Below are positions 24,007 to 30,485 of a DNA stretch of 54,356 nucleotides, piece by piece. Position numbers and translations under genes: made by a program. The notes below the pieces were generated by a model. The model had not been told where the DNA came from. It worked only from the letters and a program-made list of their open reading frames with translations, and ran no database searches. Within the stretch, counting starts at the first letter, position 1. Every line of letters starts with the position of its first letter. This stretch comes from Alphaproteobacteria bacterium (GTDB taxonomy: Bacteria; Pseudomonadota; Alphaproteobacteria; Kiloniellales; DSM-21159), in the NCBI GenBank assembly GCA_030433005.1, contig JAUILQ010000038.1, positions 1-54,356 of the forward strand, read 5' to 3'.

Positions 24007-25266
24007 ATGAGTCCTGGCGTCGCCGAGAGACTGGATCTGCGCGCGCGCGGCCCGGTGTTGCCGGTTTGCCGCCCGCTCGTGCTGTGCCTGCTTTCGCTTC
24101 TCCTGCTCGCCGGACCGATGGCCGGCGCCGCCCCGGCCGCCGAGCCGCCGCGGCATCCGCCAGAGGCGGTGGAGCGCTATCTCGAGAGCGAGGCCTCCGA
24201 CCTCACCGCCGAGCTCGAGCGTTACAACGCGGCGCGCAGCCTGCTGGTCAGCCACCAGGGCTCGCGCAGGGTGCTGTCCGCCTTCTGGTCGCTCGAGCGG
24301 CTCGACGGCGACCGGGTCTTCCTGGTCGCGCGCTTCGAGGTCGGCCAGGGCCACTGGGACAGTCGCTCGACCCGCCAGCTCTTGGAGTTCCGCTGGCGCG
24401 ACGGCCGGCTGCGGCTGGTCGGCCACGGGCCGCCGCCGGCGCTGCAGGACGAGGGGGTGACCGCGGACGTCGGCCGCGGCTGCACGGAGAACTACTACGC
24501 GCCCAATCCCTGCGTCGGCACGGCCCGGCGCTGGGCCGAGTTCGCCGAGATCTACGGCCTGCCGCTCGACCGCGAGAGCGCGACGATCTACCAGGCCTTC
24601 TCCCAGGACGACCGCCGCGCCGGCGAGCGCATGCTGGCCGCCGCACTCGGCGAGGCGCCGCCGGAGACGCGCAGCGTCTATCCGCTGCAGGCCGAGGTCG
24701 ACGCGCTCAACCTGTCGCGCTACCAGCAGAACCTGGAGAGTCCCTGCGACCTCGACGTCTACGGCCCCAAGCCCTGTCCGCAGATCGAGCAGGTCTACCG
24801 CGACTTCGCGCGCCGGCAGGGGCTGCCCGACAGCCCGGCGACCGCGCAGATGTTCGCCGCCTACGCGACCGGCGACTTCCGGCGCGGCGACACGCTCTAC
24901 GCCCTGGCCAACGACCTCGAGCCGCCGGACTACGAGACGCCGACGGCCGGGATCGGCCGCGATGTCGCGCGCGCCGGCCTGGTCGCGGAGACCGGCGGGG
25001 AGAGCGGCGGCTGCACGCTCAATCCTTACGCGACGCGGCCGTGCCTGAGCAGCGTCTCGGCCTGGGAGCGCTTCCGCGAGCGCTACCGGCTGGAGGACAC
25101 CGCCCGTAACGCGCGCATCTTCGAGGCCTACGCCCAGGGCGACTTCGAGGCCGGCGACCAGCTGTTCGCGGAGGCCAAGAACGTGACGACCGCCGAGCTG
25201 CTCGAGGCGGCGGGCGTCGATCCCGGGCGCCTGGTGATCGAGGTCTATCCGGGGGGCGCGCAGTGA
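24007..25266 (+). CDS. Secreted protein with three CX9C Cys-pair repeats, unknown
   Basis: This is a 419-residue exported protein (signal region 20-45) that I cannot assign to a family. Residues 50-150 are one globular domain with SAFWSLERLDGDRVFLVARF. After that come three related units, each with a CX9C pair followed by an aromatic helix: C159/C169 (TENYYAPNPC), C247/C257 (DLDVYGPKPC) and C336/C346 (TLNPYATRPC). Each continues as W/Y..F....GL/RL....A.I...AY/F..GD...G. Disulfides are likely in the periplasm. GAGGAC precedes the ATG at 24007. Its stop overlaps the next gene's GTG by 4 bases, tying it to the TolA-like protein. The repeat pattern suggests binding or scaffolding. Confidence 0.82.
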   Translation: MSPGVAERLDLRARGPVLPVCRPLVLCLLSLLLLAGPMAGAAPAAEPPRHPPEAVERYLESEASDLTAELERYNAARSLLVSHQGSRRVLSAFWSLERLDGDRVFLVARFEVGQGHWDSRSTRQLLEFRWRDGRLRLVGHGPPPALQDEGVTADVGRGCTENYYAPNPCVGTARRWAEFAEIYGLPLDRESATIYQAFSQDDRRAGERMLAAALGEAPPETRSVYPLQAEVDALNLSRYQQNLESPCDLDVYGPKPCPQIEQVYRDFARRQGLPDSPATAQMFAAYATGDFRRGDTLYALANDLEPPDYETPTAGIGRDVARAGLVAETGGESGGCTLNPYATRPCLSSVSAWERFRERYRLEDTARNARIFEAYAQGDFEAGDQLFAEAKNVTTAELLEAAGVDPGRLVIEVYPGGAQ

Positions 25267-27182
25267 GTGCGAGCCGCCGGCCCGGGCCGGGCCTGCCGGG
25301 ACGGATACCGCCGGGTCGGAGGCCGCCGGGCGCGACCCGGCCGGCGACCTGGCGCGACGATCTCAGGCTGCTCGTCGCCGCCGGCGCTTCCGTGCTGGTC
25401 CACCTGGCCATGCTGACGCTGCTGTTCCGACTGTCCGGCGAGGCGCCGGTGACGCCGCCGCCGGCGATCACGGTCGAACTGGCGATGCTCGATCGCGGCC
25501 GGACCGCCGAGGAGGCCGAGCCGAGCCAGGCTCAGCCGCCGCCGGCGCAGCAGGCCGTCGAGCCCGAGGCGCCGCCGGTAGTCGCGCCGCTGCGCGAGAG
25601 CGAGCGCCTGCAGCCGGCCGAAGCGCCGAGCGCGAGCGTGCCCTCGCCCGAGGCCGAGCCGATCGCGGCCGCGCGCCGGCCGCTGCCGGAGCCCGAGGCA
25701 GCCGAGCCCGCCGCGGCGCCCGAGGTCGCCCCCCGCCGCGCCGATGCGTCGCCGCCCGAGCCGCTGCCGGAGGCGCCGGCCGACCCGCAGACGGAGCCGG
25801 CCGTGCGGGTCGAGCCGGCGGGCCCGGCGCCGCAGCCGTCGACGGTCGCCGAGCCTGTAGCCGAGCCTGTGTCCGAGCCTGTGGCCGACACGGTGGCCGA
25901 GACCGTGGCCGATGCCCCGCCGCAGCTGCAACCGCAGCCGCGGCTCGCGCCCCAGGCGGACCCCGGCTCGCCCGAGGCCCCGGTGCCGGTGCCCGACGCT
26001 TCGCGGAGCGCGCGGGCAGTGCCCGCGCCTGCGGTCGCGCCCGTTGCCGACGCGGCTCTCGCGCCGCCGGCCGAGGCCGAGTCCGTGACGGCCCTCGACG
26101 CGCCCGAACCCGCTCCCGAAGCCGACCGGCAGGCGCTGGCCGAGGCCTCGCCGCCCCCGGTCGACGGGGCAGCGGCGGTCGAAATGCCGGCGGTGGCGCC
26201 GGCCTCGGTCGTCGCGCTGGACGAGGCGGTGCCCGAGCCGGATGCCGCGGCAGCCGAGGCCGTCGAGGCCGAAACGGAGGTGGGGCCCGAAGCCGAGGCT
26301 CCGGAGATCCTCGCGGCCGAGACCTCGCCGGCGCAGCCTTCGGCGGAGCCGGCGCCCCGGCTCGCCGAGGCCGTGGAGGCCCCGGCCGGCGAGGCGGCCC
26401 CCGCGGCGGTCGCCGAAACGGCGGAGTCGCCGCGGCGCGCGCTCGAGCCGGCGGCCGTGCCTCTGGCGCCCCAGCCGGATTCCGGCGCAGCCGCGATCCC
26501 GGCGGCGCCGGAGGTCGCGGCGGCTCCGGACGCGGCCGGGACGCTGGTCGCGGCGCGTCCGGCCGCGAGCGGCCCCGGGGCGACGCCGCGCAAGCCCGAG
26601 GACCTGCCGCGGGCCGGCCGCCCGGGCGGCGAGGTAGATCCCTCGCCGCGCAAGCCCGACGGCCTGCCGGAGGGCAGCGCGGCCGAGCGCGTGGCGGCCG
26701 GGCCGTCGGACCGGACCCCGTCGGACCGGACCCCGTCGGACCGGACGCCGTCGGACCGGAGCCCGGGGGGCGGGCCGCCGCAGGATGCCGAGGAGCTGCT
26801 GGCGCGCCTAGAAGCCCTGAAGGACGAAGAGCTGCAGGCGCAGCGCAACCCGCAGCTCTGGGCGGTGATCCGCGCCGTGCGCGCGCAGATCGCGCGCTGC
26901 TGGAGCCTCGGCGGGCAGGGGGTCGGTGGGGGCGGCAGGCAGGGCGATGGCGACGCCGGCTACCGGGTCGACATCGACGTCGCCTTCGACACCGAAGGCC
27001 GCCTGCTGCGCGCGCGTATCCGTCAGCCGGGCGATCTCGTCTCGGACAGCGACTACCGGGCCTTCGCCCTGGGCGCGCGGCGGGCACTCCGGGCCTGCAG
27101 CCCCTTCGAGCTGCCGCGCGAGGCCTATGCCTTGTGGCGGCAGTTCACCATGCGCTTCGTGGCGCCTCCCGGCGCCGGCTGA
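25263..27182 (+). CDS. TolA-like inner-membrane/periplasm-spanning protein
   Basis: This is a 639-residue protein built like TolA/TonB. A short Arg/Pro-rich cytoplasmic end leads to a single helix (about 34-57) containing SVLVH, the S-xxx-H motif used to contact TolQ/ExbB-type motors. Roughly 440 residues of Pro/Ala/Glu-rich spacer follow, then a C-terminal domain (510-635: IRAVRAQIARCWSLGG, VDIDVAFDTEGRLLRARI, FALGARRALRACSPFELP, YALWRQFTMRF) that matches the TolA C-terminal pattern including its two cysteines. No tolQ, tolR, tolB, pal or exbBD is nearby, so this is a second TolA-like protein or one using a distant motor. GTG at 25263 overlaps the preceding stop. The spacer is very long and includes AEPV-type and PSDRT repeats. 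Confidence 0.8.
   Translation: MSASRRPGPGLPGRIPPGRRPPGATRPATWRDDLRLLVAAGASVLVHLAMLTLLFRLSGEAPVTPPPAITVELAMLDRGRTAEEAEPSQAQPPPAQQAVEPEAPPVVAPLRESERLQPAEAPSASVPSPEAEPIAAARRPLPEPEAAEPAAAPEVAPRRADASPPEPLPEAPADPQTEPAVRVEPAGPAPQPSTVAEPVAEPVSEPVADTVAETVADAPPQLQPQPRLAPQADPGSPEAPVPVPDASRSARAVPAPAVAPVADAALAPPAEAESVTALDAPEPAPEADRQALAEASPPPVDGAAAVEMPAVAPASVVALDEAVPEPDAAAAEAVEAETEVGPEAEAPEILAAETSPAQPSAEPAPRLAEAVEAPAGEAAPAAVAETAESPRRALEPAAVPLAPQPDSGAAAIPAAPEVAAAPDAAGTLVAARPAASGPGATPRKPEDLPRAGRPGGEVDPSPRKPDGLPEGSAAERVAAGPSDRTPSDRTPSDRTPSDRSPGGGPPQDAEELLARLEALKDEELQAQRNPQLWAVIRAVRAQIARCWSLGGQGVGGGGRQGDGDAGYRVDIDVAFDTEGRLLRARIRQPGDLVSDSDYRAFALGARRALRACSPFELPREAYALWRQFTMRFVAPPGAG
26703..26762 (+). repeat. Four tandem 15-bp repeats encoding PSDRT
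   Basis: Four in-frame copies of a 15-base unit (CCGTCGGACCGGACC with minor changes) encode Pro-Ser-Asp-Arg-Thr (last copy ends in Ser) in the spacer of the TolA-like protein. Near-identity at the DNA level indicates recent expansion. Confidence 0.92.
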
Positions 27183-27216
27183 GCGGTCGCCGGCCGGGGG
27201 CGGCGCAGCCGGCCTT

Positions 27217-27267
27217 CCGAACGAGAAAGGGGCCCGAACGAGAAAGGGGCCCGAACGAGAAAGGGGC
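27217..27267. repeat. Three perfect tandem 17-bp repeats
   Basis: The unit CCGAACGAGAAAGGGGC occurs three times head to tail with no mismatch, in the intergenic region between the convergent TolA-like and XRE genes. The last copy runs into the left arm of a 13-bp hairpin. On the minus strand each copy places CCCCTTTCTCG after GC-rich sequence. The 17-bp period cannot be coding. Confidence 0.95.
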
Positions 27268-27291
27268 GCCGCCGGTGCCCGGCGGCGCCCC
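27263..27291 (-). terminator. 13-bp hairpin, terminator candidate for the XRE gene
   Basis: The arms GGGGCGCCGCCGG and CCGGCGGCGCCCC pair perfectly around a TGC loop. Read on the minus strand it lies 77 bases after the XRE gene stop and is followed by a T-rich TTTCTC, so it best serves that gene. On the plus strand it is followed by CCAGGG, a poor terminator for the TolA-like gene. Confidence 0.55.
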
Positions 27292-27367
27292 CAGGGCGCG
27301 TGACGACCCGATCTCGATGTCCCGGTGCAGCGCCCCCCATGGCGGCTCAGGAGAAGGACCGGGAGGA

Positions 27368-27832
27368 TCAGGCCGCTTCGGCGTCGTCGCTCTCGTCCAG
27401 CGTCGCGTTGGCGAGCAGCTCGGCGAACTGCTTGACCAGGGCGCGCTTGCGCGGCGGCAGACCGTGGTAGAGCCGGGCCATGCGGCGCGTGCCGCGGTCC
27501 AGGGCCATCGGGTCCTGGCCCTCGCCGGCGGCGTTCGGCTGCGGCGCGTCGGGCATCAGGCGGTCGAGCGAGATGCCCAGGGCGCCGGCCATCTGCAGCG
27601 CGCGGGAGAGGCTGAGGCCGTTGGTCCCGACCTCGTACTTCTGCACCTGCTGGTAGGAGAGGCCGAGGCGCTGCGCCAGCTCGGTCTGGCTGAGGCCGAG
27701 CGTCAGGCGCGCAGCGCGCAGGCGCTCGCCGACCGACTCGTTGAAGTTCTTGTCGAGGTCGCGCAGTTCGCGCGATCCGCCGCGACCGTGGCGTCGTTCC
27801 TTGACGGCCATCTTGGCAATCGACGTGCTCAT
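27368..27832 (-). CDS. XRE-family transcriptional regulator
   Basis: This is a 154-residue DNA-binding protein. A basic N-terminal arm (VKERRHGRGG) precedes the helix-turn-helix at about residues 33-92: VGERLRAARLTLGLSQTELA, LSYQQVQKYEVGTNGLSLSR, ALGISLDRLM. The C-terminal helix (LPPRKRALVKQFAELLANA) probably mediates dimerisation. The ATG is immediately preceded by AGGAG, which is too close, so an internal ATG at 27811 is possible. A perfect 9-bp inverted repeat 57 bases upstream may be its own operator. It is divergent from a small gene and the GNAT-like protein, which may be its targets. No toxin gene is adjacent. Confidence 0.92.
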   Translation of the reverse strand: MSTSIAKMAVKERRHGRGGSRELRDLDKNFNESVGERLRAARLTLGLSQTELAQRLGLSYQQVQKYEVGTNGLSLSRALQMAGALGISLDRLMPDAPQPNAAGEGQDPMALDRGTRRMARLYHGLPPRKRALVKQFAELLANATLDESDDAEAA

Positions 27833-27888
27833 CTCCTACCCGTCTCCCGATCAATAGGTTCAACCATGTTCCCTCACTAAAAACCAGT

Positions 27889-27911
27889 TTTCCGGTTTCC
27901 GCAACCGGAAA
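27889..27911. promoter_or_regulatory. Perfect 9-bp inverted repeat, operator candidate
   Basis: The arms TTTCCGGTT and AACCGGAAA are exact reverse complements around a 5-base spacer (TCCGC). It lies in the AT-richer divergent region between the XRE gene and the small gene at 28037. Size and symmetry suit a dimeric XRE/Cro-type repressor, so autoregulation of the neighbouring XRE gene is likely but unproven. Confidence 0.55.
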
Positions 27912-28036
27912 TTTCGTTTCCTCGGGTCAAGCGGACGCGCAGCGGCGCCTCGTGGACGCGGGCGAGTGCGCGAAAAGGTTGCGCGAGACGGGCAAAGTGG
28001 CTAACCTCGGACGATACTCTTGGGAGTAAAAACCCA

Positions 28037-28315
28037 ATGCTCTTCGTTTGCCGTCGCACCTTGCGTGCCTTTGCCACCGTCTCGGACGCCGCCGCCGGCG
28101 GAAGCGACCCGAATCAGCTGATTCCGGCCGACCCTGCGGGCGACGTCGTGGAGAACGGCCTGCTGTACATCGCGACGGACAACGACGGGTCCGTGCGGGT
28201 CACCGCGGATCCGCACACCGTGGTCGCGTGGAGCCTCTGCGACGCCCTGCAGATCGAGATCTGCACCGTCGAGCCTGCCCGCGAGGCGCGTGGCCGCCTG
28301 TACAGCGTCGCCTGA
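28037..28315 (+). CDS. Small 92-residue protein, unknown
   Basis: This short open frame encodes MLFVCRRTLRAFATVSDAAA, then a moderately conserved-looking body (NQLIPADPAGDVVENGLLYI, VTADPHTVVAWSLCDALQI). GGGAG lies 10 bases before the ATG. I recognise no family and see no signal peptide or membrane helix of adequate length. It follows an operator-like repeat and precedes the GNAT-like gene on the same strand by 245 bases. Codon usage is consistent with the genome's strong GC3 bias. It may be real but could be chance. Confidence 0.42.
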   Translation: MLFVCRRTLRAFATVSDAAAGGSDPNQLIPADPAGDVVENGLLYIATDNDGSVRVTADPHTVVAWSLCDALQIEICTVEPAREARGRLYSVA

Positions 28316-28559
28316 CGGCGCCGGCCCGTCCCGCGCGCCGTCGCGCCGCTGCACAGCCCGGCGCCGGATACTCGGCCCGCGGGCAGCCGGAATCGCCTTG
28401 GTGGTGTGCCCCGGCCGCCACGCCCTGCGGTCGACCGCTCGCGAGGCGCTTTTCAACCAAAAATCAGCCCACCAGTGTTAATGGTGTGTTAACCCTCTAG
28501 GAGTCCAACCACTCCGAGCGTCATGATGGACCTTCAAGTTTTCCCTTGGAGGCGAAGTC

Positions 28560-29288
28560 ATGACCGCGATGAATGTTTTTTCCGCCGCCCGCGACCTCTC
28601 GCAGGGCCACCGAGTCTACGGTGAGCTGGTCGATTATGCGGAGGATTGGGCGCGCCGCAACGGCCTCAGCCTCATCCTCCATGCCGAGCTCTCCGGCCTT
28701 CCCGAAGTCAACGCCGCCTATCGGCATCTCGGCTGGTTCGGCCTCATGCCGATGTTCAACCCGGCCCGCTTCGGCGGCGGTGAGGCCTTCTGGATCGAGG
28801 GCCGGGACGAGCAGGGCCGCTGTCTGACGGTCCAGGCGGCGCGGCACTATCACCTTCGGGGCTCGCTGACCGAGTCGCTCGAGGACCTCAGCCTGTTCTA
28901 CGGCAATGCGACTCCCGCCGGCGCCGAGGAAAGCTGCACCTGCACGGTGCCGGAGGCGGCGCGCATCACCGGTTCGACGGTCTATTCCGGCTCGACCTTC
29001 GCGCATCCGGACCTGCGCGGGCGCGGCGTGGCCAAGGTCATGCCGCGGCTGTCGCGGGCGCTCGCCTGGCTGCTCTGGCGCCAGCGCACGACCTTCTCCA
29101 TGGTCGACCCGATCCTGATCGAGAAGGGCGTGGTGCAGGCCTACGGCTACAAGAACGTCGGCCACCAGGTCGCCTGGCGGGGCTCGCCCGACCAGGGCGA
29201 CATCGACCTCGCCCTGGTCTGGATGGACGAGGACGAAGCCCTGGCCGACGCCTCGCAGATCATCGAATCGGCAAGAGTCCCGGCCTGA
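28560..29288 (+). CDS. GNAT-fold-like protein, possible N-acyltransferase
   Basis: This is a 242-residue cytoplasmic protein. The C-terminal half contains STFAHPDLRGRGVAKVMPRL (residues about 142-161), which resembles the R/Q-x-x-G-x-G/A acyl-CoA loop of GNAT enzymes. It is followed by WRQRTTFSMVDPILIEKGVVQAYGYKNVG, in the place where GNATs show the Y/F-x-x-x-G-F motif. The N-terminal half (LVDYAEDWARRNGLSLILHA, AAYRHLGWFGLMPMFNPARF) is unassigned. GGAGG lies 8 bases before the ATG. LuxI-type motifs are absent, so I do not call it an AHL synthase. Its 3' end overlaps the convergent PAS_5-like gene by 29 bases. Substrate unknown. Confidence 0.7.
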   Translation: MTAMNVFSAARDLSQGHRVYGELVDYAEDWARRNGLSLILHAELSGLPEVNAAYRHLGWFGLMPMFNPARFGGGEAFWIEGRDEQGRCLTVQAARHYHLRGSLTESLEDLSLFYGNATPAGAEESCTCTVPEAARITGSTVYSGSTFAHPDLRGRGVAKVMPRLSRALAWLLWRQRTTFSMVDPILIEKGVVQAYGYKNVGHQVAWRGSPDQGDIDLALVWMDEDEALADASQIIESARVPA

Positions 29289-29958
29289 CCTCGCTGACCA
29301 CCAGCAGGGCCGGGTTGCCGTCGGCCAGGGAGGTGGGCAGCAGCAGGCGGTCGTAGTTGACCCGCACGCCGGGAGCGCCGGGATGCAGCGAGGCGATGAC
29401 CGCATCGACGAAGTGGCGCCGGGGCTCGTCCCCGGCGACCGCGCTCGCGTAGAAGGGCGCGCACCAATCGCTGTAGGCCTCGTCGTGCTGGCCGGCTGCG
29501 TCGTGGCGCCGGCCGAGCGAGCGGCGGACCCACTGGCGGCCGAAGCGGCGGCTGTGGCCGTCGCCGATGAAGGCGTAGTAGAGCCCGGCATCGGCGCCCT
29601 GGCGCAGCACGATCGCGCGGTCGAGCAGCCCGATGTCGTCGAGGGCCGCGGCAAAGTCGCCGTTGAAGCGTCGGCCGAGCCGGTCCCAGGCGCCGACGAT
29701 GTCGGGCGCCCGGCCGCCGTCGTGGCGATCGGGCTCGAACGGCAGCGCCGAGTAGGCGGACAGCGGCACCACGTTGCCGGCCCGCTCGCGGTAGCTGGCC
29801 AGTTCGCGCAGCCGCTGGCGTGCGCTCTCGGGGTCGCTGTGCTGCTCGTCGAGCTGCCAGCGCGGCGCCCGCACGATCAGGCGCAGCCCCTCGGCGTCGG
29901 GCGTCGGGTCGACGGCCTCCGGGTCGAGGGTGTCCAGTTCCAGCTGGAGGGTGCGCAT
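29260..29958 (-). CDS. PAS_5-like protein, unknown function
   Basis: This is a 232-residue protein that starts one base after the stop of the upstream XRE gene (TGA, one base, ATG), so the two are translationally coupled. The middle and end (LGRRFNGDFAAALDDIGLLD, YYAFIGDGHSRRFGRQW, YDRLLLPTSLADGNPALLVV) follow the rhythm of alphaproteobacterial PAS_5 proteins, especially the RLLLP strand near the C-terminus, but similarity is weak. It could sense a ligand and act on the XRE partner. The 3' end overlaps the GNAT-like gene. An unrelated uncharacterised family is equally possible. Confidence 0.68.
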   Translation of the reverse strand: MRTLQLELDTLDPEAVDPTPDAEGLRLIVRAPRWQLDEQHSDPESARQRLRELASYRERAGNVVPLSAYSALPFEPDRHDGGRAPDIVGAWDRLGRRFNGDFAAALDDIGLLDRAIVLRQGADAGLYYAFIGDGHSRRFGRQWVRRSLGRRHDAAGQHDEAYSDWCAPFYASAVAGDEPRRHFVDAVIASLHPGAPGVRVNYDRLLLPTSLADGNPALLVVSEVRPGLLPIR

Positions 29959-29959
29959 C

Positions 29960-30373
29960 TCAGCGCTCCTCTTCCGTCGGTTCGGCGAGAATCATCGCGA
30001 TCCGTCGGAATTGGTCGATGGTGACGACCTGTTCAATGCGCAACAGCATCTGTCCCGGCCCGACGGACCGAATCTGGAAACTCTCGGGCGGCCGGTCGAC
30101 GACCGCCTGACGCTCGCTGGCGACGTCGCGCGGGCCGGTGCCGTAGGCGAGATAGTCGACGCTGGTGCCGAGCGCCTGGGCGAGCTCCGGCAGCCGCCGC
30201 GGCCGCTGGGAATCGCCCTGCTCGATGGTGTGGACTGTCTGCTGGGACATGCCGACGAGCTTGCCCAGCGCCGACTGGGTCAAGCCACGCGACTGCCGCA
30301 AGCGGCGGACACGCTCGCCGAGCGTCTCTCCGCTTTCCGGCAATCCCAACTCCTTCTTCTCGGCAGCACTCAT
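29960..30373 (-). CDS. XRE-family transcriptional regulator, second
   Basis: This is a 137-residue regulator from the ATG at 30373. The helix-turn-helix covers about residues 17-78: LGERVRRLRQSRGLTQSALG, MSQQTVHTIEQGDSQRPRRL, ALGTSVDYLAYG. The C-terminal part (ESFQIRSVGPGQMLLRIEQV, VTIDQFRRIAMILAE) has no recognised domain. An in-frame TTG at 30427 would add 18 residues but lacks a ribosome site and would place the upstream operator-like repeat inside the gene, so I prefer 30373. It forms an operon with the PAS_5-like gene downstream, suggesting a sensor-regulator pair. Confidence 0.9.
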   Translation of the reverse strand: MSAAEKKELGLPESGETLGERVRRLRQSRGLTQSALGKLVGMSQQTVHTIEQGDSQRPRRLPELAQALGTSVDYLAYGTGPRDVASERQAVVDRPPESFQIRSVGPGQMLLRIEQVVTIDQFRRIAMILAEPTEEER

Positions 30374-30400
30374 CGGTCCGGGATATCGCCTTTTCAGTGA

Positions 30401-30422
30401 TCCTACTACTTTTTTGGTAGGA
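30401..30422. promoter_or_regulatory. Inverted repeat before the second XRE gene, operator candidate
   Basis: The arms TCCTAC and GTAGGA flank a 10-base T-rich spacer, 28 bases upstream of the chosen ATG. The position suits autoregulation by the XRE protein. The run of T in the spacer lies on the plus strand and does not make a terminator for the minus-strand tamB transcript. Confidence 0.42.
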
Positions 30423-30485
30423 ATCAAAATCCCGAACGGAAAGCCGGTTGCGGGAGGCCGTCGCGGGAGCCGGGCGCACCGGGGC

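Noticed and set aside
27263..27291. Terminator for the TolA-like gene on the plus strand
   Set aside because: The hairpin is followed by CCAGGG rather than T residues on that strand; the minus-strand direction fits better.
28560..29288. AHL synthase (LuxI) call
   Set aside because: The conserved LuxI residues and EXD pattern are not visible, and no luxR-type gene is adjacent. Only a GNAT-like loop is seen.
27368..30427. Toxin-antitoxin locus built on the XRE genes
   Set aside because: No HigB, HipA, RelE or similar toxin sequence is adjacent; partners are GNAT-like and PAS_5-like proteins.
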